The notes under the pieces: generated by a model | Database searches by the model: none | What the model was told of the DNA's origin: nothing | What the model saw: only the letters and a program-made list of their open reading frames with translations | Part shown: positions 7,923 to 16,119 of the stretch, in pieces | Position numbering within the stretch: position 1 is the stretch's first letter | Layout of the letters: each line of letters opens with the position of its first letter | Origin: Streptacidiphilus pinicola | GTDB taxonomy: Bacteria > Actinomycetota > Actinomycetes > Streptomycetales > Streptomycetaceae | DNA length: 41,246 nt | NCBI RefSeq assembly: GCF_003258295.1 | Contig: NZ_QKYN01000009.1 | Location: forward strand, 1 to 41,246 | Direction: 5' to 3' | Made by a program: the position numbers and the translations under genes

Positions 7923-8551
7923 GCGGCGGTCTCGGCGACGGTGTCGAGGAAGGCGCGGATCCTGGCGCGCAGTTCGTCCAGGCTGCCGCCGTCCGCTGCG
8001 TCACCGGTCAACGGGCTGCCCACGCCGACGGCGAGCGCGCCGAGGTCCAGGTAGCGCCGGAACGCGTCGGCGTCCACGCCTCCGACGGGAACGAACGGCA
8101 CATCAGGAAAGGGGGCCCGCAGAGCCCGCAGATAATCAGGTCCGCCCATCGAGGCGGCGGGGAAGAGCTTGACCGCGTCGGCGCCGGCGGCGCGCGCCGC
8201 GATCACCTCGGTAGGGGTCAGCGCGCCGACGACCGTGGGCATGCCGAGATCGCGGGCTTCCGGGACACCGTCACCGAGTCCTGGGGTCACCACGAACCCG
8301 GCGCCCGCCGCGTGTGCGTTCCGCGCGTCCGTGGCGGTGACGACTGTGCCCGCACCAAGGACCGTGGTGCTGGGCAGGTCCGCGCGGGCACGGGAGATGA
8401 CGTCGAGGGCGTTCGCCGAGGTGAGCGAGACCTCGATCAGGTCGACGCCCTCGCTCGCGAGGGCGAGCACAGTGTGGAGCACGGATTCGGTGTGCCGGCC
8501 GCGCACGATGGCGAGCAGGCGCCGTTCGCGCAGCAGCGCTGGGAGATCCAT
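7919..8551 (-). CDS. KDPG/KDPGal-type aldolase (Eda family)
   Basis: A 210-residue class I aldolase of the KDPG/KHG family (E. coli Eda is about 213 residues). Visible are the phosphate/carboxylate-site R17 (AIVRG), the catalytic-type E40 (LIEVSLTS), GAGTV (66-70) and the Schiff-base lysine K128 in AVKLFPAA, then FVPVGGV. It should cleave 2-keto-3-deoxy-6-phosphogalactonate (or the gluconate isomer) to pyruvate and glyceraldehyde 3-phosphate. The start is ATG 8551, where MDLPALL begins the family-like N-terminus; a longer upstream frame runs into the neighbouring gene and is rejected. The stop overlaps the lactonase start. Confidence 0.9.
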   Translation of the reverse strand: MDLPALLRERRLLAIVRGRHTESVLHTVLALASEGVDLIEVSLTSANALDVISRARADLPSTTVLGAGTVVTATDARNAHAAGAGFVVTPGLGDGVPEARDLGMPTVVGALTPTEVIAARAAGADAVKLFPAASMGGPDYLRALRAPFPDVPFVPVGGVDADAFRRYLDLGALAVGVGSPLTGDAADGGSLDELRARIRAFLDTVAETAA

Positions 8552-8556
8552 GGTTC

Positions 8557-9435
8557 TCAGGCTCCGTTCTCGTTCCGGTGAGCGGCGATGGTCAGCCGCC
8601 AATTGACCACCCCGGATGCCGGGGTGACGGCGCAGTCCCCTTCGGCGGCGTCGGCCAGGTCGAAGACCCGGCCCAGCATCGGCTCGACCCCGATGCTGCG
8701 GTACGGGCCTTCGGGTGGGAAACCGCCGAGGTTGCGCCACAGTGCGATGCCGGTCGGTTGTCCGTCGCACTGCACGCGCAGGCTCAGGCTGTCGGCGCCG
8801 TCACGCACCCGAGCAGTCGCTGTCGAGGACGTCTCGCCGCGTTGGTACATCACGGCGCCCGTGGCGCTTCCGTCGCCGGGTCCCAGGATGTGCAGGGGGA
8901 TTCCGGCAGGTTCGGGCCACTGCTCCTCGACCCAGGCGGCGCCCTCAGGCCAGGGGCGGCCGAGGTACGGTGCCGCCTCGGGGAAGAGGCGCGCTCGCGG
9001 GCTCCCGTCGATCTCCAACACGGCGTCGCCACTGAGGTCGAGCAGAGCGTGTCCGGCCCAGATGAACCGATAGCCAGGTCGAGCGACGAGCGCGTAGTCG
9101 GCGACGACGACTCCCCCGCCCGCATCGATGCGCCGCCTGAGCTCGAAGTCGCGGCAACGCACGACGTGCTCGGACCCTTCCGGGTCGCCAGCGGTCCATG
9201 CCCGGCTCCACGCATCGCCATGGTCAGGCGTGCCACGCACCGTCGGGATGCACTCCTCCAGTCCGCCGGCGTCCACGAAGCGGTCGCCGGGGACGACCTG
9301 TGCGCGCAGCGGTTCGTCGCGCTGCCAGAGCCATTCCCGCCCGGCGCCGCTCAGTTGGGTCCACCGCCCGCCGTGGGTGGCATCGACCCGTACGGACAGC
9401 GGGACAGCCTCGCTGCCGGGATAGTTCTCGCTCAC
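8557..9435 (-). CDS. Aldose 1-epimerase-like protein (galactose-mutarotase fold)
   Basis: A 292-residue protein with a beta-sandwich, mutarotase-like pattern: GGRWTQLSG near the start, GGLEECIPTVRG, HALLDLSG with a central histidine, and a C-terminal YRSIGVEPMLGRVFD containing the conserved-type glutamate. It may interconvert anomers of galactose so the dehydrogenase receives its preferred form, or act on a related sugar. The start is set at GTG 9435, 4 nt after the dehydratase stop; a longer frame to 9528 lies inside the dehydratase gene. It ends 5 nt before the aldolase ATG. Sequence similarity to classical GalM appears weak, so substrate is open. Confidence 0.7.
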   Translation of the reverse strand: MSENYPGSEAVPLSVRVDATHGGRWTQLSGAGREWLWQRDEPLRAQVVPGDRFVDAGGLEECIPTVRGTPDHGDAWSRAWTAGDPEGSEHVVRCRDFELRRRIDAGGGVVVADYALVARPGYRFIWAGHALLDLSGDAVLEIDGSPRARLFPEAAPYLGRPWPEGAAWVEEQWPEPAGIPLHILGPGDGSATGAVMYQRGETSSTATARVRDGADSLSLRVQCDGQPTGIALWRNLGGFPPEGPYRSIGVEPMLGRVFDLADAAEGDCAVTPASGVVNWRLTIAAHRNENGA

Positions 9436-9439
9436 GAGG

Positions 9440-10588
9440 TCACCACTCGGCCAGAGATCCGTCGCGGTGGCGCCAGACGGGGTTGCGCCACTTGTGCGCC
9501 GAGTCACGGTCGGCGGCCCGCACGGCACTCTCGTCCACCGTCACGCCGAGCCCGGGCTGCAGCCCGCGCAGGGCATGGCCCTCGACGAAGCGGAACGGCT
9601 CGGGGTCGACCACGTACGAGAGCAGATCGGCATCCTTGTTGTAGTGGATGCCAAGGCTCTGCTCCTGGATCAGCAAATTGGGGGTGGCGAAGCCGACCTG
9701 CAGGCTGGCGGCCAGCGCAATCGGGCCGAGGGGGCAGTGCGGGGCGAGCAACGCGCCGAAGGTGTCGGCGAGTGAGGCGATCCGGGTGACCTCGCTGATG
9801 CCGCCCGCGTGGGACGGGTCCGGCTGGACCACGGCCACCCCGGACTGCAGCACGGGCAGGAAGCTCGCCCTGCCGTACAGCCGCTCACCGGTGGCCAGGG
9901 GCACCGGGCTCGCCTCCACCAGCGACGCCAGCGCGTGCTGATGCTCGGGCAGAACCGGCTCCTCCACGAACAGAGGCCGGAACGGCGCGAGTTCGGGTAG
10001 CACCCGCCGGGCGGTGGCCGGGGTGAACCGGCCGTGGCAGTCGATGGCCAGGTCCCGGTCCGGGCCGAGGACGTCGCGTGCCACAGCGGCTCGGGCGACG
10101 ACGGCGTCGACCTCTCCCGAGCTTGCGATCGGCGACATCCTGCCGCTGGCGTTCATCTTCACGGCCGTGAACCCCGCCTCGACCTGCGCGGTGATCGCGT
10201 CCGCCAGCTCGGCCGGCTCGTCGCCGCCCACCCAGGCGTACACCCGGACGCGGTCACGCACCGGACCGCCGAGCAGCGCGTGCACGGGCGCGTCGTACGC
10301 CTTGCCGGCGATGTCCCACAGCGCTTGGTCCAGACCCGCGACGGCGCTGGAGAGCACCGGTCCGTCCCGGTAGAAGCCGCCTCTGGTCAGGACCTGCCAG
10401 TGGTCCTGGATCCGCAGCGGGTCCTGGCCGATGAGGTACTCAGCGAGCACCTCCACGGCGGTGCGCACCACTTCGGCGCGCCCCTCGACCACGGGCTCGC
10501 CCCATCCGACGATGCCCTCGTCGGTCTCCACGCGGCAGAACAGCCAGCGTGGCGGGACCAGGAAGGTCTCTATCCTCGTGATCTTCAC
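9440..10588 (-). CDS. dgoD: Galactonate-dehydratase-like enolase-superfamily enzyme
   Basis: A 382-residue mandelate racemase/muconate lactonizing enzyme family protein, the same length as E. coli DgoD. Metal ligands D183, E209 and E235 (AIDCHGR, FVEEPV, TGERLYG) and catalytic-type histidines H185 and H284 (APHCPLGP) are all present, matching the DgoD pattern. The expected reaction is D-galactonate to 2-keto-3-deoxygalactonate plus water. The ATG overlaps the GntR stop by 4 nt. Other acid-sugar dehydratases of the family are possible, but neighbours with kinase, aldolase, lactonase and two alpha-galactosidases make galactonate the best guess. Confidence 0.88.
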   Translation of the reverse strand: MKITRIETFLVPPRWLFCRVETDEGIVGWGEPVVEGRAEVVRTAVEVLAEYLIGQDPLRIQDHWQVLTRGGFYRDGPVLSSAVAGLDQALWDIAGKAYDAPVHALLGGPVRDRVRVYAWVGGDEPAELADAITAQVEAGFTAVKMNASGRMSPIASSGEVDAVVARAAVARDVLGPDRDLAIDCHGRFTPATARRVLPELAPFRPLFVEEPVLPEHQHALASLVEASPVPLATGERLYGRASFLPVLQSGVAVVQPDPSHAGGISEVTRIASLADTFGALLAPHCPLGPIALAASLQVGFATPNLLIQEQSLGIHYNKDADLLSYVVDPEPFRFVEGHALRGLQPGLGVTVDESAVRAADRDSAHKWRNPVWRHRDGSLAEW

Positions 10589-11295
10589 TCGGCATCCGTT
10601 CCGGGGTGTGCCCGCTGTTCGTCGCTGGCCGCCTTTTCCAGCAGCGCGCGCATCGCGAACTCGGCGGCATCGGCGTCCTGGCTGCGCACCGCGTCGAGTA
10701 CCGCGCGGTGGCTGGGCACCGGGTCGCCTGTGGCGTGTTCGGTGCTGTGCACCAGCTGGTCGCGGGCGGCGAGCGCCGATTCGAGCACGGTCTGCATGCG
10801 TTCGAGCAGCTCATTGTGGGTCGCGCCGAGCAGGGCGCGGTGGAAGGAGAGGTCGGCGGCGACCTCGGCGACCGCGTGGTCGGCTTCGGCCATCGCCGTA
10901 AGGGCCTGGTCAAGGCGGGCGAGGTCCTCATCGGTCCTTCGTGCGGAGGCCAGTCGGACCGCGGCGGGCTCGATGATGCCGCGCACCTCGTCGAGGCTGC
11001 GCAACAGCGAAAGGTCCGGTTCCGCGCTGAACTGCCAGCGCAGCACGTCCGGATCGAGCAGGTTCCAGTCCGCGCGCGGGCGCACGAAGGTGCCGCGCTT
11101 CTGTCGGGCGTCCACCAGGCCCTTGGCCGCCAGCACCTTCAGCGACTCCCGCAGGACGGTCATGCTGACGTCCAGTTCCTCGCGGAGCGCGGGGACGTCG
11201 AGAGTGGTTCCTTCCGGCAGCTCACCACTGAGCACGCGGCGGGCGATGGCGTCCACGGTCTGGCCGTGCACCCCGCGGTTTCCATAGAGCGACAT
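10585..11295 (-). CDS. GntR/FadR-family transcriptional regulator (DgoR-like)
   Basis: A 236-residue FadR-subfamily GntR regulator. The N-terminal winged helix spans about residues 10-72 (DAIARRVLSGELPEGTTL, MTVLRESLKVLAAKGLV, KRGTFV). A C-terminal all-helical FCD effector domain follows, with the metal-site-like DLSFHRALLGATHN. It probably senses galactonate or a later intermediate and controls this block, as DgoR does in E. coli. The start is ATG 11295, with AAGGA 8 nt upstream. It lies inside the block between the SDR and dehydratase genes and its stop overlaps the latter. Confidence 0.88.
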   Translation of the reverse strand: MSLYGNRGVHGQTVDAIARRVLSGELPEGTTLDVPALREELDVSMTVLRESLKVLAAKGLVDARQKRGTFVRPRADWNLLDPDVLRWQFSAEPDLSLLRSLDEVRGIIEPAAVRLASARRTDEDLARLDQALTAMAEADHAVAEVAADLSFHRALLGATHNELLERMQTVLESALAARDQLVHSTEHATGDPVPSHRAVLDAVRSQDADAAEFAMRALLEKAASDEQRAHPGTDAE

Positions 11296-11336
11296 GTGCT
11301 GCGTCCTTACTTCCTTCGGGTGCCAGGACTGAGGTC

Positions 11337-12110
11337 TCAGGCCGAGGCCTTGGCGACGGACCAGCCACCGTCGACGACAAGGCTCGCCCCCGTGATGAAC
11401 GATGCTTCGGGGCCGGCCAGGAACGCGATGGCCGCAGCCACCTCGGCGGGGGTGCCGAAGCGGCCGGCCGGCGTCGAGCGGATACTCAGCTCCCGGTCGG
11501 CTTCCGCGACCCGGTCCCAGGCCCCGGTCATGACCGGTCCGGGCAGGACCGCGTTGACCCGGATGCCCGGGGCGTACTCGACGGCGAGCTGGCCGCACAG
11601 CGCGAGCAGCGCGCCCTTGGTCGCGGCGTAGGCCGGGTGGCCGGGCAGGCCGAAGCGGGCGTGCACGGAGGAGACCAGGACCACGCTGCCGCCACGTTCG
11701 CGCAGATCGGGCAGGACCGCGCGCACGCCGAGGAAGGCACCGGTGAGGTTGACCCCCAGCTGCCGGTCCCACGAGTCGCGCGAGGTCTCGTGCGCGGCCG
11801 TGACGTCCACGGTGAATGCGTTGCTGACCAGGACATCCACGGGGCCGAAGACGTGGGCGGCCTTGACGACGCGAATCCAGTCGTCCTCGGTCGCGACGTC
11901 GGCCTGCACGAAGGTCGCCTGTCCCCCGCCGGCTGTGATCCGCTCGGCAACCTCCTCGCCCTTCGCCGAGACGTCGGCGAGGACGACGGCCGCGCTGTCG
12001 GCCGCGAGTCTCTCGGCTGCGGCCGCGCCGATCCCCGACGCCGCGCCGGTGACGACGGCGACCCTGGTGACGTGTCGGTCCGTGGGAGCGGCACTGTGCG
12101 GCTCACTCAT
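11337..12110 (-). CDS. SDR-family sugar dehydrogenase, candidate galactose 1-dehydrogenase
   Basis: A 257-residue classical short-chain dehydrogenase: cofactor motif TGAASGIG (21-28), structural N122, S148/S149, Y162 and K166 (YxxxK), and the C-terminal GASLVVDGGWS. The usual NNAG is altered to VSNAF. D46 after the second strand (VVLADVS) suggests preference for NAD over NADP. In this context it is the best candidate for oxidising galactose to galactonolactone, the otherwise missing first step. The start is ATG 12110, since GAGGAG lies about 10 nt upstream while the in-frame ATG at 12128 has no ribosome site. Substrate is inferred from neighbours only. Confidence 0.82.
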   Translation of the reverse strand: MSEPHSAAPTDRHVTRVAVVTGAASGIGAAAAERLAADSAAVVLADVSAKGEEVAERITAGGGQATFVQADVATEDDWIRVVKAAHVFGPVDVLVSNAFTVDVTAAHETSRDSWDRQLGVNLTGAFLGVRAVLPDLRERGGSVVLVSSVHARFGLPGHPAYAATKGALLALCGQLAVEYAPGIRVNAVLPGPVMTGAWDRVAEADRELSIRSTPAGRFGTPAEVAAAIAFLAGPEASFITGASLVVDGGWSVAKASA

Positions 12111-12203
12111 CTGCTGCTGACTCCTCATTGCTGGAGACTGGGCTCGTCCTGAAACGACGGCACGACGGATCGGTACCAGCCTGCTCGACGACGGCGCGCA
12201 CGT

Positions 12204-14339
12204 TCAGCATCGCCGCAGCACAACCGCATCGGCGTCGAAATCGGGGCGCCAGGGACAGGGGAGCCCCACCGACATCAGATGCACCGCGCCGTACTCCACG
12301 CCGGAGGCCTCCTCGCGGTAGCGTGCGGCGGGATCGAGCCCGCCCAGCCGCAGTCGGTCCGGGCGCCCGGGTAGCAGCGGCAGCCCCTTGAGCGTCCCGC
12401 TGTTCCAGGCCAGCACGATCTCGTGCGAGCCGTCGGGGGCGGAGTACTGCACGCCGCTGGTGGCGTCCCGGGGAGCACCGAGAAGGTGGACCTCACCCTG
12501 GTGCAGGGTCTCGCGCCACCGCTTGTACCGGGCGATCCACTCGGCGGCCTCGTCGCGCTCGGTGGGCGTCCACTTCCTGATGTCGGCGCCGATGCCGAGG
12601 GCGCCGGCCATGGCGGTCACGAAGCGGAACCGCAGGGAGCGCGGCCGGGTGTCGAAATACCCGGCGGAGTCGGTCACCCAGGAGCTCATCACGTGGGGCG
12701 CGTGGGCGTGCAGGAAGCCGTGCTGGATGGAGAGCCGGTCCTGCGGACCGGTGTTGTCGCTGGGCCACACGACGTCGGTCGCGGCGACGGCAGCGGCATC
12801 CGCACGCCCTCCGCCGCCCGCGCAGCCCTCGATCAGGACGTCTGGGTGCTCGCGGCGCAGCGTGCTCAGGATGTGGTGGTAGTTGGCCACATGGGCGGCG
12901 TCGAGGTCGGCCGCGCGCGGGAGCGGGTCACCGGGGCGTCCGCGCTCGGTCGGCGGACGGTTCATGTCCCACTTCAGGTAGCTGATCGGATGGTCGGTCA
13001 GCAGCTTGCGCAGCCAGGCCAGGACATGCGCGCGCACTTCGTCGCGGCCGAGGTCGAGGACGAGCTGGTTGCGGATCAGTGTGGCAGGGCGGCCCTCGAC
13101 GGCGTAGATCCAGTCGGGGTGCTCGGCCAGCAACCGGGAGCCCGGGCTGACGGCCTCCGGTTCGACCCAGAGCCCGAAGCCGAGCCCGAGGCCGCGCACC
13201 TTGTCGACGAAGGCACCGAAACCGTCGGGGAACGCCGCAGGGTCCGGCTCCCAGTCCCCGAGCCCGGCCGTGTCGTCGGGGCGGTCGCTGAACCAGCCGT
13301 CGTCCACCACGAACAGTTCCGCGCCGATCGAGGCCGCGATCCGGGCGAGCTCCAGCTGCCCGTCCTGCTCGACGTCGAAGCCGGTGGCCTCCCAGGAGTT
13401 GTAGAGCACCGGCCGCGGTCGTAGGCTGCGCGGCCTGCTCTCCAGCCGCTCGTGCGCGTGCCAGACCCGCGCCAGGCCGCCCAGTCCCTGCGGGCTGAAC
13501 GCGAGCAGGACCTGCGGCGTGGCCAAGGTGGCGCCGGCGGGCAGCAGCACCTCGCCCTCGTGTGGCTCGCGGCCGACGCGCAGCCGCAGCAGCCGGCCCG
13601 CGTCCACCTGCGCGTCGATGTGCCAGGACCCGGACCAGGCCAGGGCCACGCCCCAGGTCGGCGTTGTCGGGCCGTCAGGATCCGAGGCGTCCTGCACGGC
13701 CATCCACGGCGCGTAGTCCTGGCCGGAGACGCCCTGGGTGCTGCCGATGGCGAACCCGCCGCGGGCGAGGTCGATCTGTTCGAGCTGGAACTCCTGGACC
13801 CACTGGCCGACAAGATAGGTCAGCCGGGCGCCGCCCGGCACGGCGACGTTCACTGCGGCCGAGTCCAGCCGGCCGATCAGCAGGTCACCGTCGCCGGTGT
13901 TCGCGAGCTCGACCCAGCGCCGGATCACATCGGTGCCGGGTACGGTGCCGTAACACAGCACGGCCTCGAGCCCGAGCTGTTCGTCGGCGAACGCCAGCCG
14001 CAGCTCCCCGTCCGCCCCCGCCCGCTCGCCCGCGAAGGACCACCAGCAGCCGCGTTCGCCCCCCGGCCGACGCACGTCCAGTTCCGCGCCACCGAAGGGC
14101 CGCTGCCCGGTGGGCAGGTACTCGGCGGGTGCGGCGTCGGCCGCGGTGCGGAACGGGGTGCGGCCGTGTCCGGCGAGCGGGGAGGGGCCGTCCTCGACGC
14201 CGATGGGCCCCCACGAGGACAGCTCGGCCCACGCGCCGCTTTCCGCGATCTCGACGGTGTAGGAGGTCGTCGCGGCGCGCAGCGTCCAGCGTCGCGCGGT
14301 GTCCGCGCTCGTCTCGTCGGGTGCTGTCAGGTGGGTCAT
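12204..14339 (-). CDS. Cytoplasmic GH36 alpha-galactosidase
   Basis: A 711-residue glycoside hydrolase family 36 enzyme with no signal peptide. An N-terminal beta-sandwich precedes the (beta/alpha)8 barrel, with VVDDGWF (344-350), the nucleophile D458 in YLKWDMNR, the glycine-rich IEGCAGGGGRAD (503-514) and the acid/base D528 in WPSDNTGPQDR. The length matches bacterial GH36 tetramers. It should hydrolyse imported melibiose- or raffinose-type oligosaccharides to galactose. The ATG overlaps the permease stop (ATGA), tying it to the importer. A 93-nt gap separates it from the SDR gene. Confidence 0.95.
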   Translation of the reverse strand: MTHLTAPDETSADTARRWTLRAATTSYTVEIAESGAWAELSSWGPIGVEDGPSPLAGHGRTPFRTAADAAPAEYLPTGQRPFGGAELDVRRPGGERGCWWSFAGERAGADGELRLAFADEQLGLEAVLCYGTVPGTDVIRRWVELANTGDGDLLIGRLDSAAVNVAVPGGARLTYLVGQWVQEFQLEQIDLARGGFAIGSTQGVSGQDYAPWMAVQDASDPDGPTTPTWGVALAWSGSWHIDAQVDAGRLLRLRVGREPHEGEVLLPAGATLATPQVLLAFSPQGLGGLARVWHAHERLESRPRSLRPRPVLYNSWEATGFDVEQDGQLELARIAASIGAELFVVDDGWFSDRPDDTAGLGDWEPDPAAFPDGFGAFVDKVRGLGLGFGLWVEPEAVSPGSRLLAEHPDWIYAVEGRPATLIRNQLVLDLGRDEVRAHVLAWLRKLLTDHPISYLKWDMNRPPTERGRPGDPLPRAADLDAAHVANYHHILSTLRREHPDVLIEGCAGGGGRADAAAVAATDVVWPSDNTGPQDRLSIQHGFLHAHAPHVMSSWVTDSAGYFDTRPRSLRFRFVTAMAGALGIGADIRKWTPTERDEAAEWIARYKRWRETLHQGEVHLLGAPRDATSGVQYSAPDGSHEIVLAWNSGTLKGLPLLPGRPDRLRLGGLDPAARYREEASGVEYGAVHLMSVGLPCPWRPDFDADAVVLRRC

Positions 14340-15178
14340 TTGACGGCTCCAAGGTTCAGGCCGGCGATGAAGTGGCGCTGGAAGCGCAGGAAGACGGCGA
14401 CGGTCGGGATGGCGGCGATGACCGAGCCCGCGGCGATCACGTTCCAGTAGGACACGTACTGGCCCTGCAGGCTCAGCAGCGCCGGCGTCACCGGCATCTT
14501 GGACTGGGTGACTAGAACCGTGATCGGCCACAGCAGGTCGTTGAAGACCCAGGTGAACGACAGGGCAGCGAGCGCGGCCAGCGCCGGGCGGGTCAGCGGC
14601 AGCACGATCCGCCAGTAGATCTGGAAGGGCCCCGCGCCGTCGATCAGTGCGGCCTGCTGGATCTCGGCGGGGATCGTGCGCATGAAGCCCTGCAGGACGA
14701 ACACGTAGAAGCCGAGGCCGAAGCCCACCTCCACCGCGATCAGTGTGGGCAGGGAGTCGTACAGACCGAACACCTGGCTGAGTTTGGCCACGGGCACCAG
14801 GAGGATCTGAGGGGGCAGCAGGTTGCCGCCGAGCATCACCAGGATCAGCGTCCGACGCAGCGGTATCTCGTACCGGCTGAGGGCGAAGGCCGCCATCGAG
14901 GCCAGCAGCAGCGTCACCACGACGGCCGGGACACTCACGATCGCACTGTTGATCAGCGCCTGCTGCATCCCGCCCCCGGACCAGGCAGCCGAGTAGTTGC
15001 CCGGGGCGAACGAGTGCGGCAGGGCGTTGAGACCGTTGCCCAGCACGTCGTCGGTGGAACGGAAGCTGATCACCAGGATCAGTGCGATCGGCAGGAACCA
15101 CAGCAGCGAGAGCGCACTGGCTCCGGTGTGGAAGCCGATGGTGCGCATCCGCTTGCCCAGTGTGGCGGTGGCGGCCAT
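14336..15178 (-). CDS. Sugar ABC transporter permease (MalG/AraQ type)
   Basis: A 280-residue carbohydrate-uptake (CUT1) inner-membrane permease with about six TM segments. The EAA-type cytoplasmic loop is present as EIQQAALIDGAGPFQIYWR, the contact site for the ATPase. The start ATG 15178 overlaps the upstream permease stop by one base (TGATG); its own stop overlaps the GH36 ATG. It forms a heterodimer with the product of 15178-16119. No ATPase gene is present in the window; in streptomycetes a shared MsiK-type ATPase often serves such importers. Confidence 0.93.
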   Translation of the reverse strand: MAATATLGKRMRTIGFHTGASALSLLWFLPIALILVISFRSTDDVLGNGLNALPHSFAPGNYSAAWSGGGMQQALINSAIVSVPAVVVTLLLASMAAFALSRYEIPLRRTLILVMLGGNLLPPQILLVPVAKLSQVFGLYDSLPTLIAVEVGFGLGFYVFVLQGFMRTIPAEIQQAALIDGAGPFQIYWRIVLPLTRPALAALAALSFTWVFNDLLWPITVLVTQSKMPVTPALLSLQGQYVSYWNVIAAGSVIAAIPTVAVFLRFQRHFIAGLNLGAVK

Positions 15179-16119
15179 CAGTCGCTCTCCTTGAACGCGC
15201 GGACCAGATAGCTGACGATGACGCCGAAGGCGAGCACGAAGATCGCGACGGCCAGAGCGCAACCGTAACCGAAGTCGGTGTTCACGAAAGCGGTCTGATA
15301 CATGTAAGTACTGAGCAGCTGCGATGAGTTGAACGGACCGCCCTGGGTCAGCGACCAGACCACGTCGAAGGACCGCAGCGAGTCGATGATGATCACCGAT
15401 ACCACCACCGCGTTGACGCCGCGCAGCTGAGGCAGTGTCACGTGACGGAACTGCTGCCAGGCCGAGGCGCCGTCCATCTTTGCGGCCTCGTACAGGGCGG
15501 GGTCGATCCCCTTGAGGCCGGCCAGGTACAGCACCATGACGTAGCCGATCTCGCGCCACAGGGCCGGCAGGATCTGGGCGTAGAGCGCGGTGTTCGGGTT
15601 CGCCAGCCACGCGTGCTGCCAGCCGCCGAGGCCGATCGCCGACAGCAGACCGTTGGCCATGCCGGTCGGTTGGTAGAGCGTCTGCCACATCAGCGCGGTG
15701 GCCGTCAGCGAGAAGACCACCGGAAGGAACAGCACGGCACGGTAGACGGCGATGCCGCGTCGCTCGCGCTGCAGGAACATCGCGCAGCCCAGGCCGCCGG
15801 CGGCGGACAGGCCTCCGAAGAGCAGCAGCCAGATCGCGGTGTTCCCCAGCGCCTTCAGGAACACCGGGTCGTGAAGCATCCGGCTGTAGTTGCCAAGGCC
15901 CGCGAAGCTCGGCGCGTCCACGCCGTTCCAGTTCGTCAGCGAGATGTAGACGCCCTGGATCGCCGGCCAGAACACGCTGACCGACTCCACGAGCAGCGGC
16001 ACCAGGACGAACGCGAGGATGAGCGGGGACGTGCGGGCGGGCCCGCCGCGGCGGAGCCGCCCGCGCCGAAGCGGGGCGGCCGCGGGCGCGACAGGCGCCT
16101 GGGTGTGCAGGAGAGTCAT
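15178..16119 (-). CDS. Sugar ABC transporter permease (MalF/UgpA type)
   Basis: A 313-residue CUT1 permease with a basic cytoplasmic N-terminus (RRGRLRRGG), about six TM helices, and the EAA loop YEAAKMDGASAWQQFRHVTLP. The start is ATG 16119, coupled to the binding-protein stop (ATGA, 4-nt overlap). It pairs with the following permease to move an oligosaccharide, probably an alpha-galactoside given the GH27 and GH36 genes on either side. Confidence 0.93.
   Translation of the reverse strand: MTLLHTQAPVAPAAAPLRRGRLRRGGPARTSPLILAFVLVPLLVESVSVFWPAIQGVYISLTNWNGVDAPSFAGLGNYSRMLHDPVFLKALGNTAIWLLLFGGLSAAGGLGCAMFLQRERRGIAVYRAVLFLPVVFSLTATALMWQTLYQPTGMANGLLSAIGLGGWQHAWLANPNTALYAQILPALWREIGYVMVLYLAGLKGIDPALYEAAKMDGASAWQQFRHVTLPQLRGVNAVVVSVIIIDSLRSFDVVWSLTQGGPFNSSQLLSTYMYQTAFVNTDFGYGCALAVAIFVLAFGVIVSYLVRAFKESD

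Noticed and set aside
12423-13424. Long plus-strand open frame opposite the GH36 gene
   Set aside because: It mirrors a gene with all GH36 catalytic motifs; the product is rich in Gly/Val/Arg repeats typical of antisense frames in GC-rich DNA.
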